DNA from: JAJTHC01 sp044358835
GTDB taxonomy: Bacteria; Cyanobacteriota; Vampirovibrionia; Vampirovibrionales; JAJTHC01
Direction of reading: 5' to 3'
Assembly: GCA_044358835.1 (NCBI GenBank)
Contig: JBIKNF010000001.1
Span: 196,604-260,603, forward strand
DNA: 64,000 nt
Position numbers and translations under genes: made by a program. Below the pieces are notes generated by a model. The model did no database searches, was not told the origin of the DNA, and saw only the letters and a program-made list of their open reading frames with translations. Of this stretch, positions 7,496 to 15,353 are shown piece after piece (positions within the stretch are counted from its first letter, which is position 1; the number at the start of each line of letters is the position of its first letter).

Positions 7496-8494
7496 ATGAC
7501 GAATATCGCCTCACTCGACGATCTCCTCACCCCTTTTCAAGCGCATGCGTCTTTGGGGGAAGCGGATTTATTATACAAACAAGCCCCTAAAACTGCCGTA
7601 AATCATTTGACAGAACAGCCTTCTGCCGTAGGGGTTACTTCATCGCCTGCGTATCAGAGACCGTCTCGCTTGGATGAAGAACTGGCGTACTTTACCCGTC
7701 CACTCACCCCTCGCCCAACGGCCCCCCTTGCTAAAGAGCTTCAAACGCGAGAACAGGAAGAAATCGAGACCAGTTCTGGTGAAGCCTCTCCTATTTTTGA
7801 GGCCATGGCCGTGGAAGCCCCCGTGGTGCAGGGCCCACCACACGTGGTGAGCCTAGGGCTGGTTGAAGAAGTCGTAGACCTGTGGACGCCCCAAGAGCGC
7901 CACCCTGAACAGGCGTTGGTCAAACGGGTGAGTGATATTATCTTTTCCATGGTGGGCTTGGCCTTAACGGCGCCATTGTTTGCCTGGATGGCTTTTCTTT
8001 CTAAGAAAACGGCCGCACAACAGCCGATATGGGCGCATGACGAGTACGTAGGGCAATTTCAACAACGCTTTGGTATGCGTCGTTTTGCGATTTTTGATGC
8101 CCTAGATTCAGCCCCCTTCTTGGTGCGAGCCAGTCATGCTGTGGGGTTGGGGCATTTGCCGAAGTTGTTGAATCTCTATGAAGGCACGGTGTCTTTAGTG
8201 GGGCCCACGTTGCTGAAAGAAGGCGAGCTCAACGCGTTACCCGCTCGCTATGCGGAACGCTTTCAAGTCTTACCGGGGGTCTTTGGCTTGGCACAAGTGT
8301 TGACGCGCTTTTACCCTCAAGCATCGCTTCAAGCCGTGGCGGAACTAGATTTAGAATACGTGCGCCGTTGGAACGTGTTTTTAGATCTTGCGCTGTTGTG
8401 GAGCCATGCGGTCGCGAAAAATCCGCATCAGCAAGTGGCCAAGCAGCTCAAGCCACGTGAACCGCGTCGTTTTCAAATCACCGTGACCTACTAA
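7496..8494 (+). CDS. Bacterial sugar transferase-like protein lacking the Asp-Glu dyad
   Basis: A protein of 332 residues. Residues 1-135 are a polar, low-complexity extension. From about 142 the order matches polyprenyl-phosphate sugar-phosphate transferases (PF02397-like): KRVSDIIFSMVGLAL with a membrane segment, LPKLLNLYEGTVSLVGP, then RFQVLPGVFGLAQV and DLEYVRRWNVFLDLALL. The usual catalytic pair in the LDELPQ motif is Gly219-His220 here (LGHLPK), so the canonical phosphotransfer chemistry may be lost. It could be a non-catalytic paralogue or an unusual enzyme of envelope glycan synthesis. A terminator follows the stop. Confidence 0.8.
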   Translation: MTNIASLDDLLTPFQAHASLGEADLLYKQAPKTAVNHLTEQPSAVGVTSSPAYQRPSRLDEELAYFTRPLTPRPTAPLAKELQTREQEEIETSSGEASPIFEAMAVEAPVVQGPPHVVSLGLVEEVVDLWTPQERHPEQALVKRVSDIIFSMVGLALTAPLFAWMAFLSKKTAAQQPIWAHDEYVGQFQQRFGMRRFAIFDALDSAPFLVRASHAVGLGHLPKLLNLYEGTVSLVGPTLLKEGELNALPARYAERFQVLPGVFGLAQVLTRFYPQASLQAVAELDLEYVRRWNVFLDLALLWSHAVAKNPHQQVAKQLKPREPRRFQITVTY

Positions 8495-8520
8495 AAACCC
8501 CTCTGTCGCAGAAGGGTTTT
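8494..8520 (+). terminator. Intrinsic terminator after the sugar transferase-like gene
   Basis: AAAACCCCTCT and AGAAGGGTTTT pair with one mismatch around a 5-nt loop (GTCGC). The left arm starts at the stop codon. The right arm ends in TTTT and could act as the U-tract. Confidence 0.7.
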
Positions 8521-8553
8521 GGTAAATCTGTTATTGAGTCACCAGGCTTGCAA

Positions 8554-8880
8554 TTAGCCGATGCAATTAAATTTTCCACCCGGCAGTCCTGCCTGAGCAC
8601 TAAGCCCTCTTTGAAATGGACTATGTGAAGGCACTAGTGGAGACGCTCCAATCGTACTAAACGCACTAGTAGGGTTAAACCTTGGAAAATTAGCATTCTC
8701 CCCTAAAGCCGTGGGAGACACACTGGCTGGGGTCGGTGTTCCAAAGGCTGAAGGCCCGCCTAGGGCTTGAGGACCCTGAGGTGAGAGACCAGGCGTTTGG
8801 ATAGAGTTGTTTCCATTCAATCCAGCAAACTGAAACGATGGAGGCGTAAGCCCTAAAGCTTGAAGACCAGGTAGTTGCAT
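8554..8880 (-). CDS. Hypothetical Gly/Pro/Ser/Ala-rich small protein
   Basis: A protein of 108 residues of low complexity, rich in Pro, Gly, Ser, Asn and Phe, with repeated LGL/SPF-type motifs. There is no signal peptide or membrane segment and no recognised family. AAAGGAACGTCCCTCT precedes the ATG, a leader shape shared with aconitase and the histidine kinase, which supports expression. It resembles in composition the proteins at 50700-51575 and 51622-52071, so these may be a lineage-specific class of disordered proteins. Confidence 0.6.
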   Translation of the reverse strand: MQLPGLQALGLTPPSFQFAGLNGNNSIQTPGLSPQGPQALGGPSAFGTPTPASVSPTALGENANFPRFNPTSAFSTIGASPLVPSHSPFQRGLSAQAGLPGGKFNCIG

Positions 8881-9119
8881 AGAGGGACGTTCCTTTCAGA
8901 GATAAAGCGTTCTTCAGGAGTACAATGGAAGTTAGGCGAAGCGGACTTCCTAATTGTATAAAAACGCGACAGAAAAAGCAATTGCTTTTTGTAACGATTT
9001 GTTTCCCCTTTTTAGGAAAACCTTAACATTGTCGAAACCCTAAAAAAAGTCCCACAGCTTGCCCTTGCTCGAAGGGTCGTCGTTGACAGGGGGCAAGACG
9101 AGTAAACAGGAGGCTTGCC

Positions 9120-9518
9120 ATGGGGTTGAACCGTCGGAATTTGCGTGAACTCTTACGAGATGAAAGCTTGAGCAAACGCCAACAGCTCACCATTCGCTTG
9201 ATGTACAAAAATTACGGCAAAAATCGCCTGACTTACTTGTGGTTGGTGCTGTGTTTGGGCTGGTTGGGGGTGCATCGCTATTACGCCAATAGTGATGTGA
9301 TGAACGGGTTGATGAGTCCGTTTTGCGTGTTTTACCCTGTGGTGGCCCCTGCCCTGTTTTTAAGTGAAGAGCCAATAGCCATGGCCACAGGGGTGGGGTG
9401 GTTTGCTTTTTTATATGTGGTGGCCATTTGTGAAATGCCGTGGCATTTACATAAGCTCAAAAAAAGCAATACCCATTTAAAGATATTTTTAGAAGAGCAT
9501 GTGAAGCATTCTTCTTAA
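9120..9518 (+). CDS. TM2-domain membrane protein
   Basis: A protein of 132 residues with a consensus AGGAGG eight bases before the ATG. A basic N-terminal stretch (about 1-35) is followed by KNRLTYLWLVLCLGWLGVHR and YY, the TM2-domain pattern of one helix, a turn with GxHR.Y, and a second helix (about 65-85). A third hydrophobic segment covers about 92-108. TM2 proteins sit in the cytoplasmic membrane and their roles are poorly defined. It precedes pdxA by 51 bases but has its own context. Confidence 0.75.
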   Translation: MGLNRRNLRELLRDESLSKRQQLTIRLMYKNYGKNRLTYLWLVLCLGWLGVHRYYANSDVMNGLMSPFCVFYPVVAPALFLSEEPIAMATGVGWFAFLYVVAICEMPWHLHKLKKSNTHLKIFLEEHVKHSS

Positions 9519-9529
9519 TTTTTTTGCGC

Positions 9530-9535
9530 TATACT
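9530..9535 (+). promoter_or_regulatory. Candidate -10 element for pdxA
   Basis: TATACT with TGCGC just upstream, 34 bases before the pdxA ATG. No clear -35 hexamer is visible. AAGGAAG (9557-9563) is the ribosome binding site for the ATG at 9570. Confidence 0.35.
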
Positions 9536-9569
9536 TTTTAAGAAGTCTCTTTCTTAAGGAAGTGTTGCC

Positions 9570-10601
9570 ATGTTTCTTGCCACAGCCCCTCATTACCCCC
9601 CCCTCGCCGTCATTGCCGTGACCTTAGGCGACTTAAGCGGGGTGGGGGCTGAACTTTCCTTAAAAGTGGCTCAGGCGTGGGGGCAAGAAGCTAATGCCCC
9701 TTACCAGCTTCGTTTTTATGGCGATGTGGAGGGGGCCAATACGCAAGCCGACGCGTTGGGCTTGCCTTCGCTTGAACGCCTTAGCAAAGAGCATCCCACC
9801 TTGATTTCTTGGGTACACACGCCGGCGGAATCGAGTGGCAAGGCGTCTTACTTGGCGGTGGAAGCAGCGGTTTTAGATGCCTTGTCGGGGAAAGTCCTTG
9901 GGGTGGTGACCAACCCCATTTCAAAGGCGAATTGGTGGAAGGCTGGCGTGCCGTATTCAGGGCATACCGAAGCCCTTGAAATGCTGGCGAATCGGGAAGC
10001 CGCTCGTGCAGAAGCCCCGTGGCAAGCCGATATGTTCTTTGCGTTTCAAAACTTTCGTTTGCTTTTATTGACCCGTCATGTGCCGTTACAGGCGGTGTCG
10101 ACTTGTTTAGACCTCAATCAAGCCAAAGCATCTGTAGAAGCCTTAATTCATACCCTTGAAGCCACGCTCGCCAAAGAGACGTTTCGCCTCGCCCTGCTGG
10201 GGGTGAATCCGCATGCGGGGGAAATTGGCGGGGTTGAAGAAGCGGAGGTACTGTTGCCGTTACAGGCGTGGGTGCATGAAACCTTTCCCCACGTCAGCAT
10301 GAGCCTGCCCCAGCCTGCCGATGCCTTTTTTAGAGGCTTTGACGCCCACCGCGCCAAAGGCTTTGACGCGGTGGTGAGTCCGTATCACGATCAGGGGCTG
10401 ATTCCGATGAAGTTGCTTGCGGGGTTTGATGCGGTGAATGTGACGATCGGTTTGCCGTTTTTACGCACCAGCGTGAGTCACGGCATGGCCAGTGACATTG
10501 CGGGGCAAGGCGTGGCGAATCCACGGAGTTTGCAGGCAGCCATTGACTATGTGTGGGCGTCACAAAAAACGACGTCACAATCCCTAATGCGGCGGATGTA
10601 A
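9570..10601 (+). CDS. pdxA: 4-hydroxythreonine-4-phosphate dehydrogenase
   Basis: A protein of 343 residues. PdxA oxidises 4-phosphohydroxy-L-threonine with NAD(P) in pyridoxal 5'-phosphate synthesis (DXP-dependent route). The metal-binding histidines are visible in YSGHTEA, NPHAGEIGG and SPYHDQGLIPMK, and the C-terminal block GLPFLRTSVSHGMASDIAG is conserved. The N-terminal motif is GDLSGVGAE where most family members have GDPAGIGPE. Its 3' end overlaps the convergent trpF by 18 bases, so the two transcripts run into one another. Confidence 0.93.
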   Translation: MFLATAPHYPPLAVIAVTLGDLSGVGAELSLKVAQAWGQEANAPYQLRFYGDVEGANTQADALGLPSLERLSKEHPTLISWVHTPAESSGKASYLAVEAAVLDALSGKVLGVVTNPISKANWWKAGVPYSGHTEALEMLANREAARAEAPWQADMFFAFQNFRLLLLTRHVPLQAVSTCLDLNQAKASVEALIHTLEATLAKETFRLALLGVNPHAGEIGGVEEAEVLLPLQAWVHETFPHVSMSLPQPADAFFRGFDAHRAKGFDAVVSPYHDQGLIPMKLLAGFDAVNVTIGLPFLRTSVSHGMASDIAGQGVANPRSLQAAIDYVWASQKTTSQSLMRRM

Positions 10602-11258
10602 ACGTCTATTACGAACCACATCGAGAAATGCCTTTACCTTAGCCGCATCCTTAAAGCCAGTCTCCGAATTTTCAATCCCACTGGCAGCATCTACCGCATC
10701 CACCCAAAAACGGGTCATCAGTTCAGGGAGATTTTCGGCGGTCAATTTGCCTGCTAAGCACGTTGTGAAACCTAGGGTATCCGCTACTTCAATGGCATCG
10801 GTGAGTTGTGGGGCAAGGGCTTGCCAATCAATGTTCCCTTTAAAGGATTTGGGGGCATCCCATAAGACGCCTGTAATCTCTTGCGCATAGGCTTCTAGCA
10901 TTTTTCGACTGGTCGGCGTGAACAGATCAAAGACCTTCCACACAGACACGGGGGACTTCAACGCCTGCTGTAACTCTCGAATGTATTGAGGCGACTCGCT
11001 GCCGTGCAATTGAACCGTCGACACCTGCGTTTGATGAACATCTTGCACAATGAAATCAAGGGGGGCATCTTGATAAACCGCCACGACTTCGGTGTCTTCC
11101 ATTTTGGCACACAAGTCAAAGACTTGCTTCAAAAAATCAAGCGACTGAAAACGAGGCGTGCCTTCCACGCGAATCACGCCCAGGTAATCGGCGCCTGCAT
11201 CCATACAAAGTTGGGCATCTTGAAGGCGTGTAAGCCCACAACATTTGACGGCAACCAT
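10584..11258 (-). CDS. trpF: Phosphoribosylanthranilate isomerase
   Basis: A protein of 224 residues from the ATG at 11258; the frame is open further upstream, but MVAVKCCGLTR aligns with the usual VKICGLTR start. TrpF isomerises phosphoribosylanthranilate in tryptophan synthesis. Further marks are TVQLHG, AGKLTAENL and DAASGIEN near the C-terminus; the loop LLDS.GGTG is diverged here to LWDAPKSFKG. The ATG follows the TAG stop of the upstream lipoprotein gene by one base, so translation is probably coupled and there is no separate Shine-Dalgarno. No other trp genes are in the window. Confidence 0.88.
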   Translation of the reverse strand: MVAVKCCGLTRLQDAQLCMDAGADYLGVIRVEGTPRFQSLDFLKQVFDLCAKMEDTEVVAVYQDAPLDFIVQDVHQTQVSTVQLHGSESPQYIRELQQALKSPVSVWKVFDLFTPTSRKMLEAYAQEITGVLWDAPKSFKGNIDWQALAPQLTDAIEVADTLGFTTCLAGKLTAENLPELMTRFWVDAVDAASGIENSETGFKDAAKVKAFLDVVRNRRLHPPH

Positions 11259-11259
11259 G

Positions 11260-13122
11260 CTATTTTTTCGCCACGTGCATGGTGTTAAACAGGGCGTCTT
11301 CTTTGGCCAAGGCCGTGGCCCACAAGCCAATGGAATCACTGTAGAAGGCGACTTCTTCCTTCGGCAAGAAGTGAGCAAGCCCCTTTTGCGCGCTTTTGGG
11401 GTGATGCGTTACGACAAATTGACCAGAAAGGGCGTATTGCGTGCGGTTTGAAAGGTTCACCCCCCCTTCAAAAGAACGAATGCCTGAGGCGTGTATTTGT
11501 TCATAGACGCGAGCGAGTGCGGGGGTTTTTTCACGCAAGGCAGGGGGAATCAATACCGCGACACTGGCGATGAGATTCGGGTATTGAAACGACAGCCACG
11601 GCGCAACGTGTTGGGCTTTTGGGTCAAAGTGTAAGTAGGCGTCCAACTGTTGAGGCGAGCTGTGTTCAAAAAATTCTTTCCCTGAAAGAAAAATCCCCTG
11701 CGAAGAACGATACACCCGTAAAGGTTTTAAGAAAGGGGAAAGGGCCAAGGCGTCGTTGACTTTTAGCAAAGTGGCCTGATCTTTCCATGGTAGGACATCC
11801 AACACCTGTTTATTAGAAGAGGCCTTGCTTTTAAGGACGACTTCATTTAAACTGCCCCCTTGGCCCAGATGTTTCACCAAGGCGTTAAGGGTCTTTTGTT
11901 TGTCTGGCGTGGGTTCAAGCACCACTGCCCGATGCCCTTGTTCATTAACCACAAGCAAAGTCCGCTTGGAAAGCAACCCCAGCAAATCTTTTTCCACATT
12001 CAAGTGAAAGAGCGATAAAATCGGATTCAACATCTTGATCTGATTCTGTTTTTCTTCAGGCAAACGTTCAATGAACCCTTTTTTTAGGAGCCTGTCCACA
12101 TGTTGGACGCTGACATAGCTTAGGGAAGGAGATGCGCTCATCAAAGGCCGTTCACTGCCTTTAAGCAAGTATTCCAGCGTGTTTAAATCCAACGGCGGGG
12201 TATTGGTATCACTTCGCTGAGGCAACTGAATCAAGAGCCCTGATGATTCTTGCAGGTTCCCGTTGGCAAGCTTCGTTTGAGGCGACGTGCTTTTCACGAT
12301 CCACGTGGGTTTTAGCGTCATAATCCCTTTGAGCTTAGGGTTGGCAATCCCACTCAAGTTTAAAAAAGTGAAGCTTTCCGCCGTGGCATCGGTATTAGGG
12401 AACTCGGTGAAGGTGTCTTTTAAAACTGGCAAGAGATGCTCGGACAGTTTCCAGCTAGTTTTGCTCGTGTTCCAACCGCCTTGATTCACCTTGAGCAATT
12501 CGTTGAGATACGGTAAAATCGTGCCATGTTCGGTGCTGGGGAACAAGAAGGTGCCCCACTTGGGGGAACAGACGAGCGTTTCATTTAAGCCGGGAATGCT
12601 ATAAAAAGGAGACGGAGACTTGGTATTAAAAAGTCCTTGACGACTGAGCTTAAAGAGTTCAGGCAATTCGAGTATGCGTTTTTGCCCTTGGGTGGCACTG
12701 GCTTGAAGGCTCTGCCAATCTAATTCAGTGAATCCATGGACGTTCTGCAAGGTGAAAAATTCTGGCGTCAGGTTGGGCATCCATAACCAAGGCACGGCAT
12801 TGCCAGACGTTGCCACATCGCCTTTAGTGGTGAAACCAAATAAGGCGAGTTCATTCCCCAAGGGAAAGGGGATTTTGAGTTCTGTGGCGTAGCTGTCGGG
12901 GTTGTGTTTGTAGAGGGCGAGTCCCATGGGTTCACTCGGCAGGCGAAAATCCAGCAGTTTTTGAGCCGTGGCTTCACTGCCCACCCACTTGACGAGTCCT
13001 GCACTAAGGGGTTTGTGGGTATTGGAGCGGTTGTTGCATCCGCCAAGAAAGGGTAGGCTCATTAAAGCCAGCATTCCCAAAACCAAGAGTTGTGAAAAGA
13101 AACGTTTGTTCAATGGTTTCAT
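11260..13122 (-). CDS. Large lipoprotein, possibly DUF3352-like
   Basis: A protein of 620 residues. A basic start, a hydrophobic stretch and the lipobox LGGC (Cys about 29) make a type II signal peptide, so it is likely anchored in the envelope and exported. The body has alternating beta-rich segments (for example ALYKHNPDSYATELKIPF and a C-terminal GGVNLSNRTQYALSGQFVV) reminiscent of cyanobacterial DUF3352 proteins; that assignment is tentative. Its stop is one base from the trpF start, an odd pairing of an envelope protein with an amino-acid enzyme. A perfect palindrome lies 53 bases upstream of the start. Confidence 0.75.
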   Translation of the reverse strand: MKPLNKRFFSQLLVLGMLALMSLPFLGGCNNRSNTHKPLSAGLVKWVGSEATAQKLLDFRLPSEPMGLALYKHNPDSYATELKIPFPLGNELALFGFTTKGDVATSGNAVPWLWMPNLTPEFFTLQNVHGFTELDWQSLQASATQGQKRILELPELFKLSRQGLFNTKSPSPFYSIPGLNETLVCSPKWGTFLFPSTEHGTILPYLNELLKVNQGGWNTSKTSWKLSEHLLPVLKDTFTEFPNTDATAESFTFLNLSGIANPKLKGIMTLKPTWIVKSTSPQTKLANGNLQESSGLLIQLPQRSDTNTPPLDLNTLEYLLKGSERPLMSASPSLSYVSVQHVDRLLKKGFIERLPEEKQNQIKMLNPILSLFHLNVEKDLLGLLSKRTLLVVNEQGHRAVVLEPTPDKQKTLNALVKHLGQGGSLNEVVLKSKASSNKQVLDVLPWKDQATLLKVNDALALSPFLKPLRVYRSSQGIFLSGKEFFEHSSPQQLDAYLHFDPKAQHVAPWLSFQYPNLIASVAVLIPPALREKTPALARVYEQIHASGIRSFEGGVNLSNRTQYALSGQFVVTHHPKSAQKGLAHFLPKEEVAFYSDSIGLWATALAKEDALFNTMHVAKK

Positions 13123-13174
13123 CAGGCACCCCCATGTATCACGTCAAAAACGGCGATTAAAAACGATGTACTAA

Positions 13175-13190
13175 ACACTAGGCCTAGTGT
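13175..13190. promoter_or_regulatory. 16-bp perfect palindrome, candidate operator
   Basis: ACACTAGGCCTAGTGT reads identically on both strands and lies between the divergent lipoprotein (13122, minus) and frameshifted (13340, plus) genes. Read on the minus strand it follows TGTT, giving a possible extended -10 (TGTTACACT). It could therefore bind a dimeric repressor at the lipoprotein promoter. A related TGTTACACTAG occurs upstream of the histidine kinase near 61297. Confidence 0.45.
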
Positions 13191-13339
13191 AACAGAAAAA
13201 GGCTGAACAGACCACAAGGGGTTTGAGAAAAACACGTGACGTTTTTGGCTTGACGCTTCGGTGTGTTTTTGCTAATTTAAAAGCTAGCTACTTTAAAAGT
13301 GGTAGTTGTCTTTCCCTCTCAACCATAAAGGTCTGTCTC

Positions 13340-14019
13340 ATGAAATTGATGGCGCGTTCTCCTCAACCGTTCTCCTCGTCTACCCCCCCCCCCCGCACGC
13401 GAGCCGTTGACACCGCCCGCCAAGGGATGAATGCTACAATATGGATTCCTGAGGGAGTTCAATTAGAACTGGTCTCTGCTATAAGAAGCTTGGATACCCT
13501 AGAAAAATTTTCAGGTTTTAGCAAATATCAATACAATCAGTTAAAAAACACCCCCGCTAATTTAGGTATGCTTTTGTTCTGGCTTGATCAATTATGGAAA
13601 AGCTCTGTATATAGATTAAAAAAATTGAGTTTGAACAGAATATAGAAGACCCAACATCCGCTGCGTTTAGCTTTGTTCAATTTGCACGTGAGTTCCCAAA
13701 CTTCCAAGACCCTCTTGTAAAAATTAGAAAGCCCCTTTTTATTTGCCGTCCAGAACAAGTAACCATGGAAATGAACTCTCGTTCTGAGAGTAAATTGGGT
13801 AACATTTCACTCGCCTTTGACGCTACTCTTGAACCCCAGCCCGAAGTAGAAGTTCTAAGGGTAAAAGGCCGTGTTATTAAACCATCTGAAAGAGCTTCAG
13901 TGGCGTTAGAATCGATTGAAGATGCGCTACACGCAAATTTAGTTTCCACCAGCGCAATATCACGGCTGGAATTTCGTGATTCAGAGGGAAATATCATCCC
14001 TCGGCCTGAACTTCAATGA
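13340..14019 (+). CDS. Hypothetical protein split by a -1 frameshift (two frames, one gene)
   Basis: Frame 1 runs from the ATG at 13340 (AAAGG upstream) to a TAG at 13643-13645, giving 101 residues. The -1 frame is open from before 13624 to 14019, with no ATG until 13765. Joining the frames at the A7 run 13618-13624 gives one continuous product of about 226 residues (95 + 131). The N-terminus is Pro/Ser-rich, the middle is polar and helical, and the end is beta-rich (VEVLRVKGRVIKPSERASVA). No family recognised. It may be a pseudogene, an assembly error in the homopolymer, or programmed frameshifting. Its last 26 bases overlap the convergent gene at 13994. Confidence 0.6.
13618..13624 (+). other. 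A_AAA_AAA slippery heptamer in the split gene
   Basis: Zero-frame codons are TTA AAA AAA TTG, so the heptamer A_AAA_AAA sits in exactly the X_XXY_YYZ register for -1 slippage. A -1 shift continues as ATT GAG TTT into the long downstream frame. The zero frame stops 18 bases later, at TAG 13643. Confidence 0.6.
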
Positions 14020-15277
14020 AGTCCCCCCCTGCCGTGCGGGCGTGGCGAGGCTGTTTGGCCCACCCCTGCGTGGGGCGAAGCGGGGGGCTCTGTTGCGTCG
14101 CATGCAGGGCGTTCACTTCGTCTTGAATCCCTTTTCGCGTCATGTGATTCGTCCAATTCACCACGCCGATGGTCACCAATATATTCATCAGGTAAGCCCC
14201 TATAAAGCTTATCGCGGAATAGCGCCCCACGCGGTTTAGTTCCGCTTGTGTTGCCCCTTTTTGAACCAGTTGCTGTAAACGTTGTTGAATAGAAGTGGCC
14301 CCATGATTGAAGAGCCTAAAAATAGCAGGTGCCACAAAAAAGAAACAACTAAATAAGAACGGCTTTTGTACGGCCGTTTCCTTGAACTCACGCTTACTTC
14401 GACTCGACATAATCGAGCCTAAGTCAAAGGCAATAAACACAGGCACTAAGGCCGCTACAGGTAAAAGAGGCACTTCTTTTAAAAGCTGTTTTAACCCGCT
14501 TGGGTGTTTAAGGTCAAGGTACTGGTATTCAAAATGAGGCGCCACCTTTTTAAGCCACTTCATTAGGGGGGCAAACGTGCTCTTTACGCCTGTTGGGTGG
14601 GCAAGCGCCTGCCGAATCCCCAGCCCTACGCCGGCAGGAATCCCCGCCCCTAGTGCAAGGGTAGCTAGGGTGTGGAGCGTTTCGTTTTGCTTGGGGTGCT
14701 CAGCCTTTTCTTTTTGGTACAGGGCGTTTAAATCTTCTTGTTTGGCTAAATTGCGTTCGCCTATAAAGTGGCTGTCTCCTGTGAGGAACTTCGTCGACAG
14801 TTTGGCGATAAAAGGCACGCTCGTCAACAGTAAGCCTTCCATGGCCAAATCCACAATAAGGTGAGACGTTTTGGCATGAAAGATCTGTTTCCGCAAAAGC
14901 GACAGGGCGTCTTTGTTTAAGTTTAAATGAGGCAGTGTATTTTTGAGAGCTTCGCAAAAGACTTCGGGGGTTTCTAATTCGTGGTAGGGGAGCCGAAACA
15001 GGGCTTGACGTTCTTCGCGCTGGACGCCTTGAAGGCTTTGACGACACAAACGCGCAATTAGTGTGGAATGAATCGGTGAAAAGCCATATGCAAAGGCCAT
15101 AATCAAACTGCCTTGCACGATTCGTTCACGGCGTTCTTGATCATTTTTGGCATTTAAGGCATAGGGGACGTCAAAGGCCGCGGCATCTAGGAGGGCTTTG
15201 CTGAAAAAGCCTACGTCTTGAAAGCTCGCCACGGTGGCGACCCAGCCTGGTAAATTGGGAGGGAGCATCATGCCCAT
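13994..15277 (-). CDS. Hypothetical membrane protein
   Basis: A protein of 427 residues, no recognised family. GAGGTGATTC precedes the ATG. Hydrophobic stretches appear near 55-70, 175-190 (LLTSVPFIAKL), 228-245 (TLATLALGAGIPAGVGLGI), 305-330 (LLPVAALVPVFIAFDLG) and 375-400 (AISFIGAYLMNILVTIGVV), separated by basic loops. It is probably an inner-membrane protein. The C-terminal 40 residues are Pro/Gln/Ala-rich. It lies downstream of der on the same strand with a 76-base gap. Confidence 0.7.
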   Translation of the reverse strand: MGMMLPPNLPGWVATVASFQDVGFFSKALLDAAAFDVPYALNAKNDQERRERIVQGSLIMAFAYGFSPIHSTLIARLCRQSLQGVQREERQALFRLPYHELETPEVFCEALKNTLPHLNLNKDALSLLRKQIFHAKTSHLIVDLAMEGLLLTSVPFIAKLSTKFLTGDSHFIGERNLAKQEDLNALYQKEKAEHPKQNETLHTLATLALGAGIPAGVGLGIRQALAHPTGVKSTFAPLMKWLKKVAPHFEYQYLDLKHPSGLKQLLKEVPLLPVAALVPVFIAFDLGSIMSSRSKREFKETAVQKPFLFSCFFFVAPAIFRLFNHGATSIQQRLQQLVQKGATQAELNRVGRYSAISFIGAYLMNILVTIGVVNWTNHMTRKGIQDEVNALHATQQSPPLRPTQGWAKQPRHARTAGGDFIEVQAEG

Positions 15278-15353
15278 GAATCACCTCATTGTAGGGGTGG
15301 AAAGTAACATTCCCTAGCCTAAAAACAACTCAAGATTATTTCATGCCTAAACC

